Of a DNA stretch of 38,960 nucleotides, positions 1 through 8,423 are shown piece after piece (within the stretch, counting starts at the first letter, position 1; the number at the start of each line of letters is the position of its first letter). The stretch is from positions 1 through 38,960 of the forward strand of contig JAJEDQ010000216.1 in NCBI GenBank assembly GCA_022821445.1, written 5' to 3'. This stretch comes from Acidimicrobiia bacterium (GTDB lineage Bacteria; Actinomycetota; Acidimicrobiia; Acidimicrobiales; Bin134). Below the pieces are notes generated by a model. That model made no database searches. It had not been told where the DNA came from and was given only the letters and a program-made list of their open reading frames with translations. Both the position numbers and the translations under genes were made by a program.

Positions 1-338
1 CACCGGCCGGGGCACGGTCTCTCCCGAGAGATCCGGAGGTCTCAGGGCGAGTAAGTGCTCACCGGCCGGCCGGTCCGGGACCAGTCTCCCAGATCGCTCC
101 AGGGTCCAGGTCGAACCCCATTAGGGCGGGGGTGAGGGGGCCTCGCCGAACTCTCTCGCGCCCCCGAAGGCGCCGATGGCGCAACGGAACTTCGGAGGGA
201 CTGGATTCCGGCGTTCGCCGGAATGACGGAGAGGGCCAGGGAGAGTGGACCGGAGGGGATGGCTCCCGCTGTACCGGCAGGGGTTACGCCAAGGTCTCGC
301 CGGGGAGGGGGGGCCGGAGGGACCGGAGGGGAGGGCGG
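1..338. other. Gene-free left edge
   Basis: No convincing gene lies before the enoyl-CoA hydratase stop at 339. Open frames here are long only because the DNA is very GC-rich, and their translations are low-complexity Arg/Ala/Gly. The only structured element seen is the palindrome at 205-224. The purine-rich GGAGGG runs at 290-335 have no clear meaning. Confidence 0.6.
205..224. repeat. Short perfect palindrome, REP-like dispersed element
   Basis: The sequence ATTCCGGCG-TT-CGCCGGAAT is a perfect 9-bp stem with a 2-nt loop, set between TGG and GAC. From memory, intergenic palindromes of this TGGATTCC...GGAATGAC type are dispersed in many copies in various bacterial genomes; in frame they read like DSGVRRND. 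Only one copy is visible here, so the dispersed status is inferred. It sits in the gene-free stretch downstream of the enoyl-CoA hydratase and could also act as a terminator for it. Confidence 0.55.
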
Positions 339-1166
339 TCAGCGGCCCTCGAAGTGCGGGTCGCGGCGCTCGAGGAAGGCGCGGAAGCCCTCCCGGGCGT
401 CCTCGCTGCCGAGCAGGCCGAGCTGGGTGGTCCACTCGTACTCGATGTAGTGGGAGAGCGGCAGCTCGGTCCCGCGCATCAGCATGCGCCGCACGCCGGT
501 GTAGCCGAGCGGCGGCCCGGCCGCGATCCCGCGCGCGTACTCGAGCGCTCGCTCCAGCAGCTGGTCGTCGGGCACGACCTCGCTGGCGAGGCCCAGCTCG
601 AGGCAGCGCTCGGCGTCCAGCAAGTCGCCGCTGTAGAACAGCTCGACGGCGCGCGCGTAACCGACGATGCGGGGCAGCCAGTACGAGGCGCCGTAGTCGG
701 CGGCGAGTCCGCGCTTGATGAAGATCGTCCCCATCCGCGCCGAGGCGGCCAGGAAGCGCACGTCGCAGCAGAGCGCGAGGCCGAAGCCGGCGCCGACCGC
801 GGGCCCGTTGACCGCGGCGATGATCGGCACCTCGCAGCGCGCGAACGCCTCCACCGCGTCGCCGGAGAGTCCCCGCCGATCCATGCGCTGGCGACGCGAG
901 CCCGCTCCCCGGTCGCGCGAGGAGATGTCGCCGACGTCGGCGCCGGCGCAGAAGCCGCGGCCCTCGCCGGTGACCAGCAGCGCGCGCACCTCGTCGCTCT
1001 CGTTGGCCTCGTCGACGGCGTCGAGCAGCAGCGCGAGGACGTGCGCGTTGAGCGCGTTCATCGCCTCCGGCCGGTTGAGCCGCGCGAGCAGCACGCCGTC
1101 CTCGATCGAGGTGAGGAGCGGCGGCTCTCCCGTGTCGTCGGGCGGTTCCGTACTGCGTGCCACCAT
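339..1166 (-). CDS. Enoyl-CoA hydratase/isomerase family protein
   Basis: A 275-residue crotonase-fold protein that probably hydrates or isomerises an acyl-CoA in the cytosol. It shows the family signatures in order: NRPEAMNALN near residue 33, the oxyanion-hole segment GRGFCAGAD near 70, and the AAVNGPAVGAGFGLAL segment near 117 followed by DVRFLAASA. Length is typical. The ATG at 1166 is preceded by GAGGAG at good spacing. It is divergent from the flavin oxidoreductase at 1279 across a 112-bp gap. Substrate cannot be told. Codons are CGC- and GTC-rich like the rest of the first 6.6 kb. Confidence 0.92.
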   Translation of the reverse strand: MVARSTEPPDDTGEPPLLTSIEDGVLLARLNRPEAMNALNAHVLALLLDAVDEANESDEVRALLVTGEGRGFCAGADVGDISSRDRGAGSRRQRMDRRGLSGDAVEAFARCEVPIIAAVNGPAVGAGFGLALCCDVRFLAASARMGTIFIKRGLAADYGASYWLPRIVGYARAVELFYSGDLLDAERCLELGLASEVVPDDQLLERALEYARGIAAGPPLGYTGVRRMLMRGTELPLSHYIEYEWTTQLGLLGSEDAREGFRAFLERRDPHFEGR

Positions 1167-1278
1167 CGTCCCTGCTCCTCGCCTGCCGCCGCGCGCGTGC
1201 AGCTCGCCGGGGTGGAGTCTGCGCTACCGCGAGCCGCGACGCCATCGGCTATGCTCACGCGGCGCGAAGGGAGCCGGC

Positions 1279-2421
1279 ATGAAGATCGGCGTCCATCTCA
1301 ACTTCCAGAACTACGGCGACTGGGAACGCTACGAGGCGCGGTCGAACGAGCCGCAGGCCGTCACCGACCAGCAGATCTACGAGGAGGACCTGCACCTCGC
1401 CTCGCTCGTCGAGCCGCTCGGCTACGACTCCTACTGGACGATCGACCACCACTTCTCGCCCTACATCATGACCGGCGGGGCGATGCAGCACCTGACCTAC
1501 ATGGCCGGCGCGACGGAGAAGATCGACTTCGGGACGATGGTGATCGTGCTGCCCTGGTACGACCCGGTGGTCGTCGCCGAGCAGATCTCGGTGCTCGACA
1601 ACATGCTGCAGGGGCGCAAGCTGACGATCGGCCTCGGGCGCGGGGCGGCGCAGCGCGAGTTCGACTCCTACCGCATCCCGATGGGCGAGTCGCGCGACCG
1701 CTTCATGGAGTCGCTCGCGATCCTGCGCAAGGCGCTGACGCGCGAGTGGTGGAGCCACGAGGGCGACTTCTACTCGATCCCGGAGACGACGATCCGCCCG
1801 CGGCCGCGCAACGGGCCCGAGATCGTGGAGAACCTCAAGGTTGCCTGGGTCAGCCCGGAGACACTGGAGATCGCGGCCAACGCCGACCTCGGCGTGCTGA
1901 TGACGAACCAGAAGAGCTGGGACGAGTACCGCGAGGAGCTCGGCCAGTTCAACCGGATCCGCCGCGGCAACGGCCGGGCGCCGGTGCAGCCCACCACCGT
2001 CGCCAACCTCGCCTGCTTCGAGACGGAGGAGGAGGCCTGGAGCATCATCCTGGAGGCGGTGACGCAGGCGCAGATCAGCAACAACAACCACTACCAGTTC
2101 TCGGACAGCTCGATCTTCAAGGCGGCGAAGGGCTACGGCTACTACGAGAACTTCGAGAAGACCTTCAAGCGCAAGACCACCGAGGAGATCGGCGAGTTCA
2201 ACGCGCGCCCGCAGGCCTGGGGCACCCCGGAGCAGGTGCTGCGGAAGCTGATTGACATCCGCGACAAGACGAGCGCCGAGGAGATCGTGCTCAACGCACG
2301 CTACGGCGGCATGTCCGCCGAGCACGCGGAGCGCAGCCTGCGCCTCTTCGCACAAGAGGTGCTGCCGAAGCTGCAGGAGCTCGACGCGCCGCTCTCGCCC
2401 GAAGTAGCCGGGCTGGCGTAG
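1279..2421 (+). CDS. LLM class flavin-dependent oxidoreductase (luciferase-like)
   Basis: A 380-residue TIM-barrel monooxygenase of the bacterial luciferase family. It would use reduced FMN or F420 to oxidise an unidentified substrate. Family features seen: the N-terminal MKIGVHLNFQNYGDW, EEDLHLASLVEPLGYDSYW, the HH of IDHHFSPY, MVIVLPWYDPVVVAEQ, and the GLGRGAAQREF stretch near residue 116. The ATG at 1279 follows AAGGGAG at good spacing; the open frame upstream is a GC artefact overlapping the opposite gene. A 50-bp gap separates it from the SDR at 2472, so the two are probably co-transcribed. Hand counting gave about 21 CGC to 5 CGG Arg codons and no TTG Leu codon. Confidence 0.92.
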   Translation: MKIGVHLNFQNYGDWERYEARSNEPQAVTDQQIYEEDLHLASLVEPLGYDSYWTIDHHFSPYIMTGGAMQHLTYMAGATEKIDFGTMVIVLPWYDPVVVAEQISVLDNMLQGRKLTIGLGRGAAQREFDSYRIPMGESRDRFMESLAILRKALTREWWSHEGDFYSIPETTIRPRPRNGPEIVENLKVAWVSPETLEIAANADLGVLMTNQKSWDEYREELGQFNRIRRGNGRAPVQPTTVANLACFETEEEAWSIILEAVTQAQISNNNHYQFSDSSIFKAAKGYGYYENFEKTFKRKTTEEIGEFNARPQAWGTPEQVLRKLIDIRDKTSAEEIVLNARYGGMSAEHAERSLRLFAQEVLPKLQELDAPLSPEVAGLA

Positions 2422-2471
2422 CGCCTCGATCGCGGCGCGAGACCGGCGCGGGCTCTCGAACGGGGGACGAC

Positions 2472-3320
2472 GTGGAGCAACTCGCGGGCGGGACGGCGGT
2501 CGTCAGCGGCGGCGCCAGCGGCATCGGGCTGGGGATCGCGCGCGCCGCCGCCGGCGAGGGTATGCACGTCGTCATCGCCGACATCGAGGAGGGCCCCGGC
2601 GAGGAGGCCGCCGCCGCGATCGCGGCAACGGGCGCCCGCTCGCTCTTCGTCCGCACCAACGTGATGGACCTCGATTCCGTCGAGGCGCTGGCTGACTGCG
2701 CCTACGCGGAGTTCGGCCGCGTCGATCTGCTCTGCAACAACGCGGGCGTGCACCACCCGAGCCCCGTGAACGAGATGAGCCGGGAGGACTGGCGCTGGCT
2801 GCTGGGCGTGAACCTCGAGGGCGTGATCCACGGGCTGCTCGCCTTCCTGCCGCGGATGCGGGAGCAGGGCGGCGAGTCGCACATCGTGAACACCTCGTCG
2901 CTGGCCGGCCTGGCGCCGCTGCCCGGCGGCGCGGGCTATACGGCGAGCAAGTTCGCGGTCACCGGACTGACCGAGGTGTTGCGCGGCGAGCTTGCTCCGC
3001 ACCGCATCGGTGTCTCGCTGCTCTGCCCCGGCCCGGTGAACACCAACATCGGCAGCTCGGCGCGCAACCGCCGCAGCGCCCTCGACGAGGACGGGGAGGA
3101 TGCCGGCGGGACGGCGGGGCGAGACGCGGAGGCCCACGTCTCGGCGGTAACCTCGCGGGGGATGGATCCGGACCTCGTGGGGCGGCTGGTGATGGCCGCC
3201 GTCATGGCGAACGACCGCTACATCATCCCCCACCCGGAGTGGCGGGAGGTCATCGAGACGCGCTCGGCGCGCCTGCTCCAGGGCTTCGACCGCGCCGGGG
3301 AGCTGCTCTCCAACCTCTAG
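2472..3320 (+). CDS. SDR family NAD(P)-dependent oxidoreductase
   Basis: A 282-residue classical short-chain dehydrogenase with a Rossmann fold, cytosolic. The cofactor motif GGASGIG is at 13-19, the NNAG motif at 89-92, the catalytic Ser near 142, and YTASK with Tyr156 and Lys160. The GTG start at 2472 is preceded by GGGGGA, a reasonable ribosome site. It likely shares a transcript with the flavin oxidoreductase 50 bp upstream and ends 11 bp before the convergent nuclease gene. The alcohol or ketone substrate is unknown. Confidence 0.92.
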   Translation: MEQLAGGTAVVSGGASGIGLGIARAAAGEGMHVVIADIEEGPGEEAAAAIAATGARSLFVRTNVMDLDSVEALADCAYAEFGRVDLLCNNAGVHHPSPVNEMSREDWRWLLGVNLEGVIHGLLAFLPRMREQGGESHIVNTSSLAGLAPLPGGAGYTASKFAVTGLTEVLRGELAPHRIGVSLLCPGPVNTNIGSSARNRRSALDEDGEDAGGTAGRDAEAHVSAVTSRGMDPDLVGRLVMAAVMANDRYIIPHPEWREVIETRSARLLQGFDRAGELLSNL

Positions 3321-3331
3321 CGCGCGAGCGC

Positions 3332-3970
3332 TTAGCTCTCGTCCGCGTCTTCCTGCTCGCACGCGGTCCAGAGGCCGGCGCCGGCTTCGCGGGCGCGAGC
3401 CTCGGCGTCGCGCAGGCGCTGCCCGTGCCGCTCCTCGTCGCCCGACTCGTAGATCGTGGCGTAGCCGCCCTCGAGCAGCAGCTCGTTCAGCATCCGGCCG
3501 TCCTCGAGGTAGACGTAGCGCAGCAGGCGGCCGAATGAGTCCTTATCGGTGACGTCGCGTTCCAGCCGCACTGTGGAGCCTTCCGGCAGCAGCGATCTCA
3601 CGTAGTCGCTGGCCTCCGGCCCGTAGCACTCCGTCCCGCCGTGGACCTCGGGCGTATCGACCAGCAGCAGCCGCACGCGCCGCGTCTCATCCCAGATCGT
3701 CACGTCGATCGTGTCGCCGTCTACGACGCGCGCGACGGGAACGGTCCCGGTCGTCGAGGGCGGCTCGATGACCCAGCGCTCGATGAAGCGGGCGTTCACC
3801 CAGTCCGGCGCGGCGGGGAAGTACCCGTACCACTCGCGGTCCTCGTCCTGCACCCAGAGCGCGCGGGCGCCCTCGATGTCGAGCGTGAGCCCCGGCGCGG
3901 ACGCGCGCGCGTCGACGCTGGCGACAACGAGGCACAGTGCCGCGAGCAGCGCGAGTACGCCCTTTCTCAT
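3332..3970 (-). CDS. Secreted thermonuclease (SNase-like) family protein
   Basis: A 212-residue protein with an N-terminal signal peptide (MRKGVLALLAALCLVVASVDARA), so probably exported. Residues about 80-205 form a staphylococcal-nuclease-like OB fold: VARVVDGDTIDV, RLLLVDTPEV, ECYGPEASDYV and FGRLLRYVYLEDGRMLNE. The metal-ligand Asp residues and the catalytic Arg/Glu positions appear present, so phosphodiesterase activity on DNA or RNA is plausible. The segment between signal peptide and nuclease (about residues 25-75) is not recognised. ATG at 3970 has GGGAGG at proper spacing. Confidence 0.9.
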   Translation of the reverse strand: MRKGVLALLAALCLVVASVDARASAPGLTLDIEGARALWVQDEDREWYGYFPAAPDWVNARFIERWVIEPPSTTGTVPVARVVDGDTIDVTIWDETRRVRLLLVDTPEVHGGTECYGPEASDYVRSLLPEGSTVRLERDVTDKDSFGRLLRYVYLEDGRMLNELLLEGGYATIYESGDEERHGQRLRDAEARAREAGAGLWTACEQEDADES

Positions 3971-4075
3971 CGCCTGCCTCCCGTCCCGCGGCGCTCCTCG
4001 CAGGCAAGACTACCGTCCGCAAGCCGCTGCAACGTGGCGCAGCTGTGCGATGATGGCAGTGACCCGGAGGCGATC

Positions 4076-4261
4076 ATGGTGACCCGCCACTTCCGCGCCA
4101 GGTACTCACGGGGAGTCTTCGAGCCGCTCGAGGAACTCGACCTCGATGAGGGCGAGGTAGTCCTGCTCAGGATCAGGCAGGAACCGACTCCGAAGCGCGA
4201 GCGTGAGGCGATGGAGCCAGGACCAGGGCCCGGGTCGGCCGATCGCGACCCGAGCAGTTGA
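4076..4261 (+). CDS. DUF104-type antitoxin family protein, orphan
   Basis: A 61-residue protein whose first 40 residues match the DUF104 (AF2212/PG0164) pattern: a beta-hairpin with RARYSRGVFEPLEELDLDEGE followed by VVLLRI. Such proteins are usually antitoxins next to a PIN-domain toxin. No PIN gene follows here; the next gene is on the other strand. The last 20 residues are Pro/Gly/Glu rich and look unstructured. ATG at 4076 follows GGAGG with good spacing, so it is probably translated. An isolated or decayed toxin-antitoxin remnant is the likeliest reading. Confidence 0.72.
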   Translation: MVTRHFRARYSRGVFEPLEELDLDEGEVVLLRIRQEPTPKREREAMEPGPGPGSADRDPSS

Positions 4262-4326
4262 AGCGGACGTCTACGAGGCCCACCGCCCGGGCTCGCATGT
4301 AGCGCTGCTCGGAGCGCACCCGACCC

Positions 4327-4776
4327 TCAGCTTGGGCCGTCGGGCTTGTCCTCCTGGCCCACCCAGACGACGCCGAGCGTGCGGTGGGCGAAGCGCCAGG
4401 CGCCCTCGTGGCGCGCGTACTCGTCGCGGTAGTGGATGTACATCACGCGGTCGCGCGTGCCCTCGTCCTCCGTCTCGGTGAAGTGGTGGGCGATGCAGTA
4501 GGTCTCGCCGCGCACCACGCCGTCCTCGATCCAGTAGCGCGACTGGCCGACGAAGTGGAAGGTGCGGTCGTAGCGCCGGAGGCCGGATACGCCCTGCGCG
4601 ATCGCCTCGCGGCCGTCGTAGCGGCCGCGCGAGGGGATGAGCACGCCGTCCGGCGTGAACAGCGCGGCGAAGCCCTCGAAGTCGCGCGCGTCGGCGGCGA
4701 AGGCGTAGGCGTGGCCGAGGGCGACCAGCTCCTCGCGGTCCTCGCGCGTCAGCTCCGCCGGCGTGGACTCGCTCAC
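4327..4776 (-). CDS. Nuclear transport factor 2 / SnoaL-like family protein
   Basis: A 149-residue alpha+beta cone-fold protein. Seen are an N-terminal helix with DREELVALGHAYAFAADARD, then FAALFTPDGVLI, and the later HHFTETEDEG and HYRDEYARHEGAWRFAHRT strands. These match the SnoaL-like family, which contains small-molecule isomerases, dehydratases and binding proteins. The start is GTG at 4776 inside a GTGA overlap with the upstream oxidoreductase, so the two are translationally coupled and may act on the same compound. Substrate unknown. Confidence 0.88.
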   Translation of the reverse strand: MSESTPAELTREDREELVALGHAYAFAADARDFEGFAALFTPDGVLIPSRGRYDGREAIAQGVSGLRRYDRTFHFVGQSRYWIEDGVVRGETYCIAHHFTETEDEGTRDRVMYIHYRDEYARHEGAWRFAHRTLGVVWVGQEDKPDGPS

Positions 4777-5705
4777 GAGGCAGCCGCCCGGAAGGCCTCG
4801 ACGATGGCGCTGAGCTGCTCGGTCGCGGCCTCGCGCTGCTCGGAGATGGGGAAGCCCGCGCGCACGTCCGTCACGCCCGCGGCGACGAGGTCCGGCACCG
4901 CCGCCATAGTCGCCTCGAGGTCCAGCTCCCCGCTGTCATCGCGGACGATGCGACGCAGCCGCCCGACGATCTCGATCTCCGAGGGGTCGCGGCCGTAGCC
5001 GGCCACGGCCTCGCGCATGCGCTCGATGCCACCGGCGATGTCGTTGACCTCCGGGCCCCAGGGGATCCAGCCGGAGCCGTGGCGCGCGAGGCGCCGCATC
5101 GCGCCGGGATTGATCGTGCCGCTCACCCAGATCGGCACGCCGCCGGGCTGCACCGGCTTGGGCATCTGGTGGATCTTGCTGAACGTCACGCCCTCGCCGT
5201 TGTAGTCGGCGACGCGGTTGCGCCAGAGCGCCTGGCAGACCTCGAGCGTGTGGTCGAGCAGCCGGCCGCGGCGCTGGTAGGGCAGGCCGGCGGCCTCGTA
5301 CTCCGCGCGCTGCCAGCCGATGCCGACGCCGATGTCCAGCCGCCCGCCCGAGAGCACGTCGATCGTCGCCGCCACCTTGGCGAGCACGAGCGGGCGGCGC
5401 AGCGCGGCGAGCAGGATGTTGGTCCCGAAGCGCACGCGCGTGGTCACGGAGGTGAGGTGGGCGATCACGGTCAGCGGATCGAGCCAGTAGCCGTCCGGGC
5501 TGGTCGGCTGGACGCCGCCCTCGGTGCCGCCCAGCTCCGGCCGGGCGTAGTCCTCGAGCTGCTCGCCGAAGGCGACGTGGTCGGAGACGACGAGCCGGTC
5601 GACGCCGGCCTCGTCGGCCGCCCGGGCGACGTCGATCAGGTGTTGCCAGCTGCCGGGATCCTCCGGCGTGAACGAGCGGAGTCCCGTCGAGAGTTGCGGC
5701 TGCAC
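4773..5705 (-). CDS. LLM class (probably F420-dependent) oxidoreductase
   Basis: A luciferase-fold oxidoreductase of about 310 residues. Family features: DEAGVDRLVVSDHVAFGE, the PLTVIAHLTSVTTRVRFGTNILLAALRRP strand-helix region (here in pieces), IDVLSGGRLDIGVGIGW and a WVSGTINPGAMRRLARHGSGWIP segment. The pattern resembles the TIGR03619/TIGR03560-like F420 group more than alkanal monooxygenases, but the cofactor is inferred. I place the start at GTG 5705, preceded by GAGGGAG 8 nt upstream. A GTG at 5732 would add nine residues but lacks a ribosome site. Its TGA overlaps the start of the NTF2-like gene. Confidence 0.9.
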   Translation of the reverse strand: MQPQLSTGLRSFTPEDPGSWQHLIDVARAADEAGVDRLVVSDHVAFGEQLEDYARPELGGTEGGVQPTSPDGYWLDPLTVIAHLTSVTTRVRFGTNILLAALRRPLVLAKVAATIDVLSGGRLDIGVGIGWQRAEYEAAGLPYQRRGRLLDHTLEVCQALWRNRVADYNGEGVTFSKIHQMPKPVQPGGVPIWVSGTINPGAMRRLARHGSGWIPWGPEVNDIAGGIERMREAVAGYGRDPSEIEIVGRLRRIVRDDSGELDLEATMAAVPDLVAAGVTDVRAGFPISEQREAATEQLSAIVEAFRAAAS

Positions 5706-5790
5706 GGCTGACGCTCCCTCCCGGGCGCGCACGCCCGATGCACGGCGGCGAGGCCGGGCGATGATAGCGCCTCGGGTCGGGCGCGCGGCC

Positions 5791-7230
5791 TCAGGCGAGC
5801 GGCTCGGCGGCCGCGCCGCGCCCGCTGATGCGGCCGAAGGCGAGCGCGTCGGCTATGTGGAAGCCGCCGTCCTTGCACCAGCTGTAGGTGGAGCTGACGC
5901 AGCCCGCGGCGTAGAGGCGCGGGATGACGCGCCCGAGGGCGTCCAGCACCTGCGAGCGCTCGTTGCGCCTCGGGCCGCCGTTGGTCCAGCCCAGCAGCGG
6001 CGCCGACGTGAAGGCGTAGTACGGCGGCTGGTCGATCGGCGCGAGCGTCGCCGGGTGGCGCTGGAACTGGTCGTCGACGCCCGCGGCGCAGGCCGCGTTG
6101 TAGCGCCGCACGGTCTCCTCGAGGACCTCGCCGTCGACGTCCAGCAGCGCGGCCAGCTCGCGAGGGGAGTCGGCGCGCTTGATCCAGCCGCGCTCGATCT
6201 CGGCGCTGTTGTCCTCGCTCCACTCGTAGCCCTCGACGAGCATGTTCCAGCCCACCGGCAGCAGCTCGGGCGGCGGGGAGATGGGGCCGGCGAGGCGGGT
6301 GCGCTCGTCGAAGATCACGTGCATCGGCGCGGCCGGGTAGAGCTCGTAGGCGCCGTTGAACTTGCCGTGGCCGTGGCCGCCCCGGGGGAACTCGTCCATC
6401 ACCCGGCGGCCGTCCATGCCGGTGAAGACGAAGCCGCGCGCGAAGACGAAGGAGACGTAGAAGCCGCTCTCGAAGCCCTCCGCGCGGAAGCCGAAGGCGG
6501 TCGCCATGTTGTCCATGTGCCAGAGGTCCGCGCCGACCTGCTGCGCCATGCGGATGCCGTCGCCGGTGCCCGCGGGCGAGCCCCAGACGGGCGAATCCGG
6601 CAGCCGCAGGTAGTCGCGCACCATCTCCGGGTTGTTCTCGAAGCCGCCAGTTGCCAGCACCACACCCCGCCGGGCTCCCACCCGCAGCGGCTGGCCGCCG
6701 GAGGTGGCCGCCACGCCGACCACCGCACCGTCGGCGTCGGTCACCAGCTCGTTGGCCGGAGTGTCCAACAGCACCTCCACGCCCTTGTCCCGCACCGCGG
6801 CAGAAAGGGCCTTCCACAGCAACTGCTGTCCCATCTCCCCGTTGACCCCCAGATAGCCGCCATAGAACTCGGCGCCGGGCATCTCCGGGTATTCCGGCTT
6901 GTAGTCGGCGTGGACGCCCGGAGTCACCCCCAAGCCCTCCAGCCACTCGGTGTTCTTGTAGGTCTCGTCAGCCCACACCTGCACGATCTCCTCGGGCAGC
7001 GTGTAGGGCCCGCACAGCGACCGCAAGTACGTGGCCATTCCGTCGCGATCCAAGCTGTTGAACCAGATCCCCCCCGAGATGCGGGTGTTGCCCCCCTCAC
7101 GCCCCTCGGGCATCTTCTCCAACAAGATGACCGAAGCCCCCGCTTCAGTCGCCGCGATGGCCGCCGCGCACCCCGCCGCGCCCATCCCCAGCACTACTAC
7201 ATCAGCTTCTCTGTCCCATCCATTGCTCAT
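5791..7230 (-). CDS. FAD-dependent oxidoreductase, fumarate reductase/ketosteroid dehydrogenase-like (possible chimera)
   Basis: A 479-residue flavoprotein. It has an N-terminal dinucleotide fold GMGAAGCAAAIAA with LLEK, a GGNTRISGG FAD-contact segment near 46, the VLATGGFENNPEM segment near 191-203, and a C-terminal GGFHIADALAFGRISG flavin-capping motif. This is the FAD_binding_2 family that includes fumarate reductases and 3-ketosteroid delta1-dehydrogenases. The reaction is probably removal or addition of hydrogens next to a carbonyl. Codon use switches abruptly near codon 195: in the first part Leu is TTG 7, CTG 10, CTC 0; in the rest TTG 0, CTG 10, CTC 10. The reading frame stays intact. 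The ATG at 7230 has no Shine-Dalgarno but a TACATT box 8 nt upstream. Confidence 0.9.
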   Translation of the reverse strand: MSNGWDREADVVVLGMGAAGCAAAIAATEAGASVILLEKMPEGREGGNTRISGGIWFNSLDRDGMATYLRSLCGPYTLPEEIVQVWADETYKNTEWLEGLGVTPGVHADYKPEYPEMPGAEFYGGYLGVNGEMGQQLLWKALSAAVRDKGVEVLLDTPANELVTDADGAVVGVAATSGGQPLRVGARRGVVLATGGFENNPEMVRDYLRLPDSPVWGSPAGTGDGIRMAQQVGADLWHMDNMATAFGFRAEGFESGFYVSFVFARGFVFTGMDGRRVMDEFPRGGHGHGKFNGAYELYPAAPMHVIFDERTRLAGPISPPPELLPVGWNMLVEGYEWSEDNSAEIERGWIKRADSPRELAALLDVDGEVLEETVRRYNAACAAGVDDQFQRHPATLAPIDQPPYYAFTSAPLLGWTNGGPRRNERSQVLDALGRVIPRLYAAGCVSSTYSWCKDGGFHIADALAFGRISGRGAAAEPLA

Positions 7231-7238
7231 GGCCGGGA

Positions 7239-7244
7239 AATGTA
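7239..7244 (-). promoter_or_regulatory. Putative -10 box for the flavoprotein gene (leaderless type)
   Basis: On the minus strand TACATT lies 8 nt before the ATG at 7230, with no ribosome site between. A transcript would begin at or next to the start codon. No clear -35 box was seen. Confidence 0.35.
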
Positions 7245-7257
7245 GTGGGTCGCCTGC

Positions 7258-8400
7258 CTAGGCGGGCGCCTCCACCCGGTACAGCTTTTCGGCGTTGCCC
7301 CAGAGGAGCTGGTGGCGATCTTCGGGAGAGAAGTGGCCCAGGCTGGCGGCGATCTTCTCCTCCACGTTGTCGTAGAGGCAGGTCGGGTGGGGGAAGTCGG
7401 TCTCGAACAGCACGTTGTCGAGCGGGATTCGGCCGCCGAGCAAGTCTTGCGGTGCGGACTCTTCGAACCAAAACGTGGTGTACACCTGTCCGGTGAAGTA
7501 CTCGCTGGGCAGCCGGTCGAACTCAGGCCGGTCATTCATCCCGCCGCCTTCGACGAACTGGTTGTCCACCGCCTCGAGCATGAAGGGCAGCCAGCCGATG
7601 CCCGACTCCACCGACACCACCTTCAGCTTGGGGTAGCGGGGGAGCACACCCGACAGCAGCAAGTCGCACACCTGGATGCCGTTCTTGGTGAACAGGTCCA
7701 CCGATTGCAGGGCGTAGGCCTCGGCGAAACCCCGGCGCTCTACCCGGTTGTGGTCCCAGTTGAACTCGCCGCTGCCGATGTGGAACGACGCCACCATGTC
7801 GCAGTCGCACACCGCCGACCAGAACGGGTCCCAATGGGGCTCGCCCAGATAGGGCAGGCCGAACACCTGGGGCTCGCCGGTGAAATTCACCGACCTATAG
7901 CCCTTGGCCGCGCACCGCTGCACCTCGGCCACCGCATTGTCCACGTCCCAGAACGGGGTGGCCATCGACGGGATGAGGCGGCGGTCATCGGCGCTGCACC
8001 ATTCGGAGAGGAAGTCGTTGTAGGCCCGGACACACTCGTACTTCAATTCGGCGTCGTCGATGGACAAGAACTTTTGGGCGCCGAACCCGCCGACGTTGGG
8101 GTACAGAACCTCAGCCCACACCCCTCGCTGGTCCATCAGCTCGAGGCGGGCGTGGGCGTCGAAGGCCGCCGGATGTACCTCGTTGTAGCCGGCGGGCGAG
8201 TCAGGCATCGGCTTGGACCACCCGGCGGGGGCCGTGGGGCCCACCGCCCCGACGCGGTCGTCGCCCAACAGCCATATCTGGCGGCCGTCGATCTCCTCGA
8301 CTCTGGGAACGTGGTCGCGGTGGCGGGCGGCCACTCGGCTGGTCCAGGTGTCGGCTGGCTCTGTGATGTGGGTGTCGACATCGATGATCGAATAAGCCAT
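7258..8400 (-). CDS. Amidohydrolase family protein (amidohydrolase 2)
   Basis: A 380-residue metal-dependent TIM-barrel hydrolase or decarboxylase of the PF04909 type. The N-terminus IIDVDTHITEPADTW carries the metal-binding D-x-H pattern. Further ligand candidates are the His in VASFHIGSG and the acidic ETDFPHP segment near the C-terminus. A catalytic core around VSVESGIGWLPFMLEAVD is also typical. These enzymes often process acids with a vinylogous carboxyl or lactone in aromatic and steroid breakdown. I chose ATG 8400 because the longer frame to 8460 runs into the divergent glnS leader. It ends 27 bp before the flavoprotein start, so the two form a likely operon. Confidence 0.92.
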   Translation of the reverse strand: MAYSIIDVDTHITEPADTWTSRVAARHRDHVPRVEEIDGRQIWLLGDDRVGAVGPTAPAGWSKPMPDSPAGYNEVHPAAFDAHARLELMDQRGVWAEVLYPNVGGFGAQKFLSIDDAELKYECVRAYNDFLSEWCSADDRRLIPSMATPFWDVDNAVAEVQRCAAKGYRSVNFTGEPQVFGLPYLGEPHWDPFWSAVCDCDMVASFHIGSGEFNWDHNRVERRGFAEAYALQSVDLFTKNGIQVCDLLLSGVLPRYPKLKVVSVESGIGWLPFMLEAVDNQFVEGGGMNDRPEFDRLPSEYFTGQVYTTFWFEESAPQDLLGGRIPLDNVLFETDFPHPTCLYDNVEEKIAASLGHFSPEDRHQLLWGNAEKLYRVEAPA

Positions 8401-8423
8401 GTCCCAGTCTCGCACCAATCGAG

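Noticed and set aside
100-120. Possible tRNA T-arm (GGTCGAACCCC)
   Set aside because: Lacks the TTCGA loop, and no acceptor or anticodon arms could be built around it.
132-2255. Very long open frames on both strands at the left end
   Set aside because: Arg/Ala/Gly/Pro-rich translations without family motifs that shadow the real enoyl-CoA hydratase and flavin oxidoreductase genes; typical of very high GC DNA.
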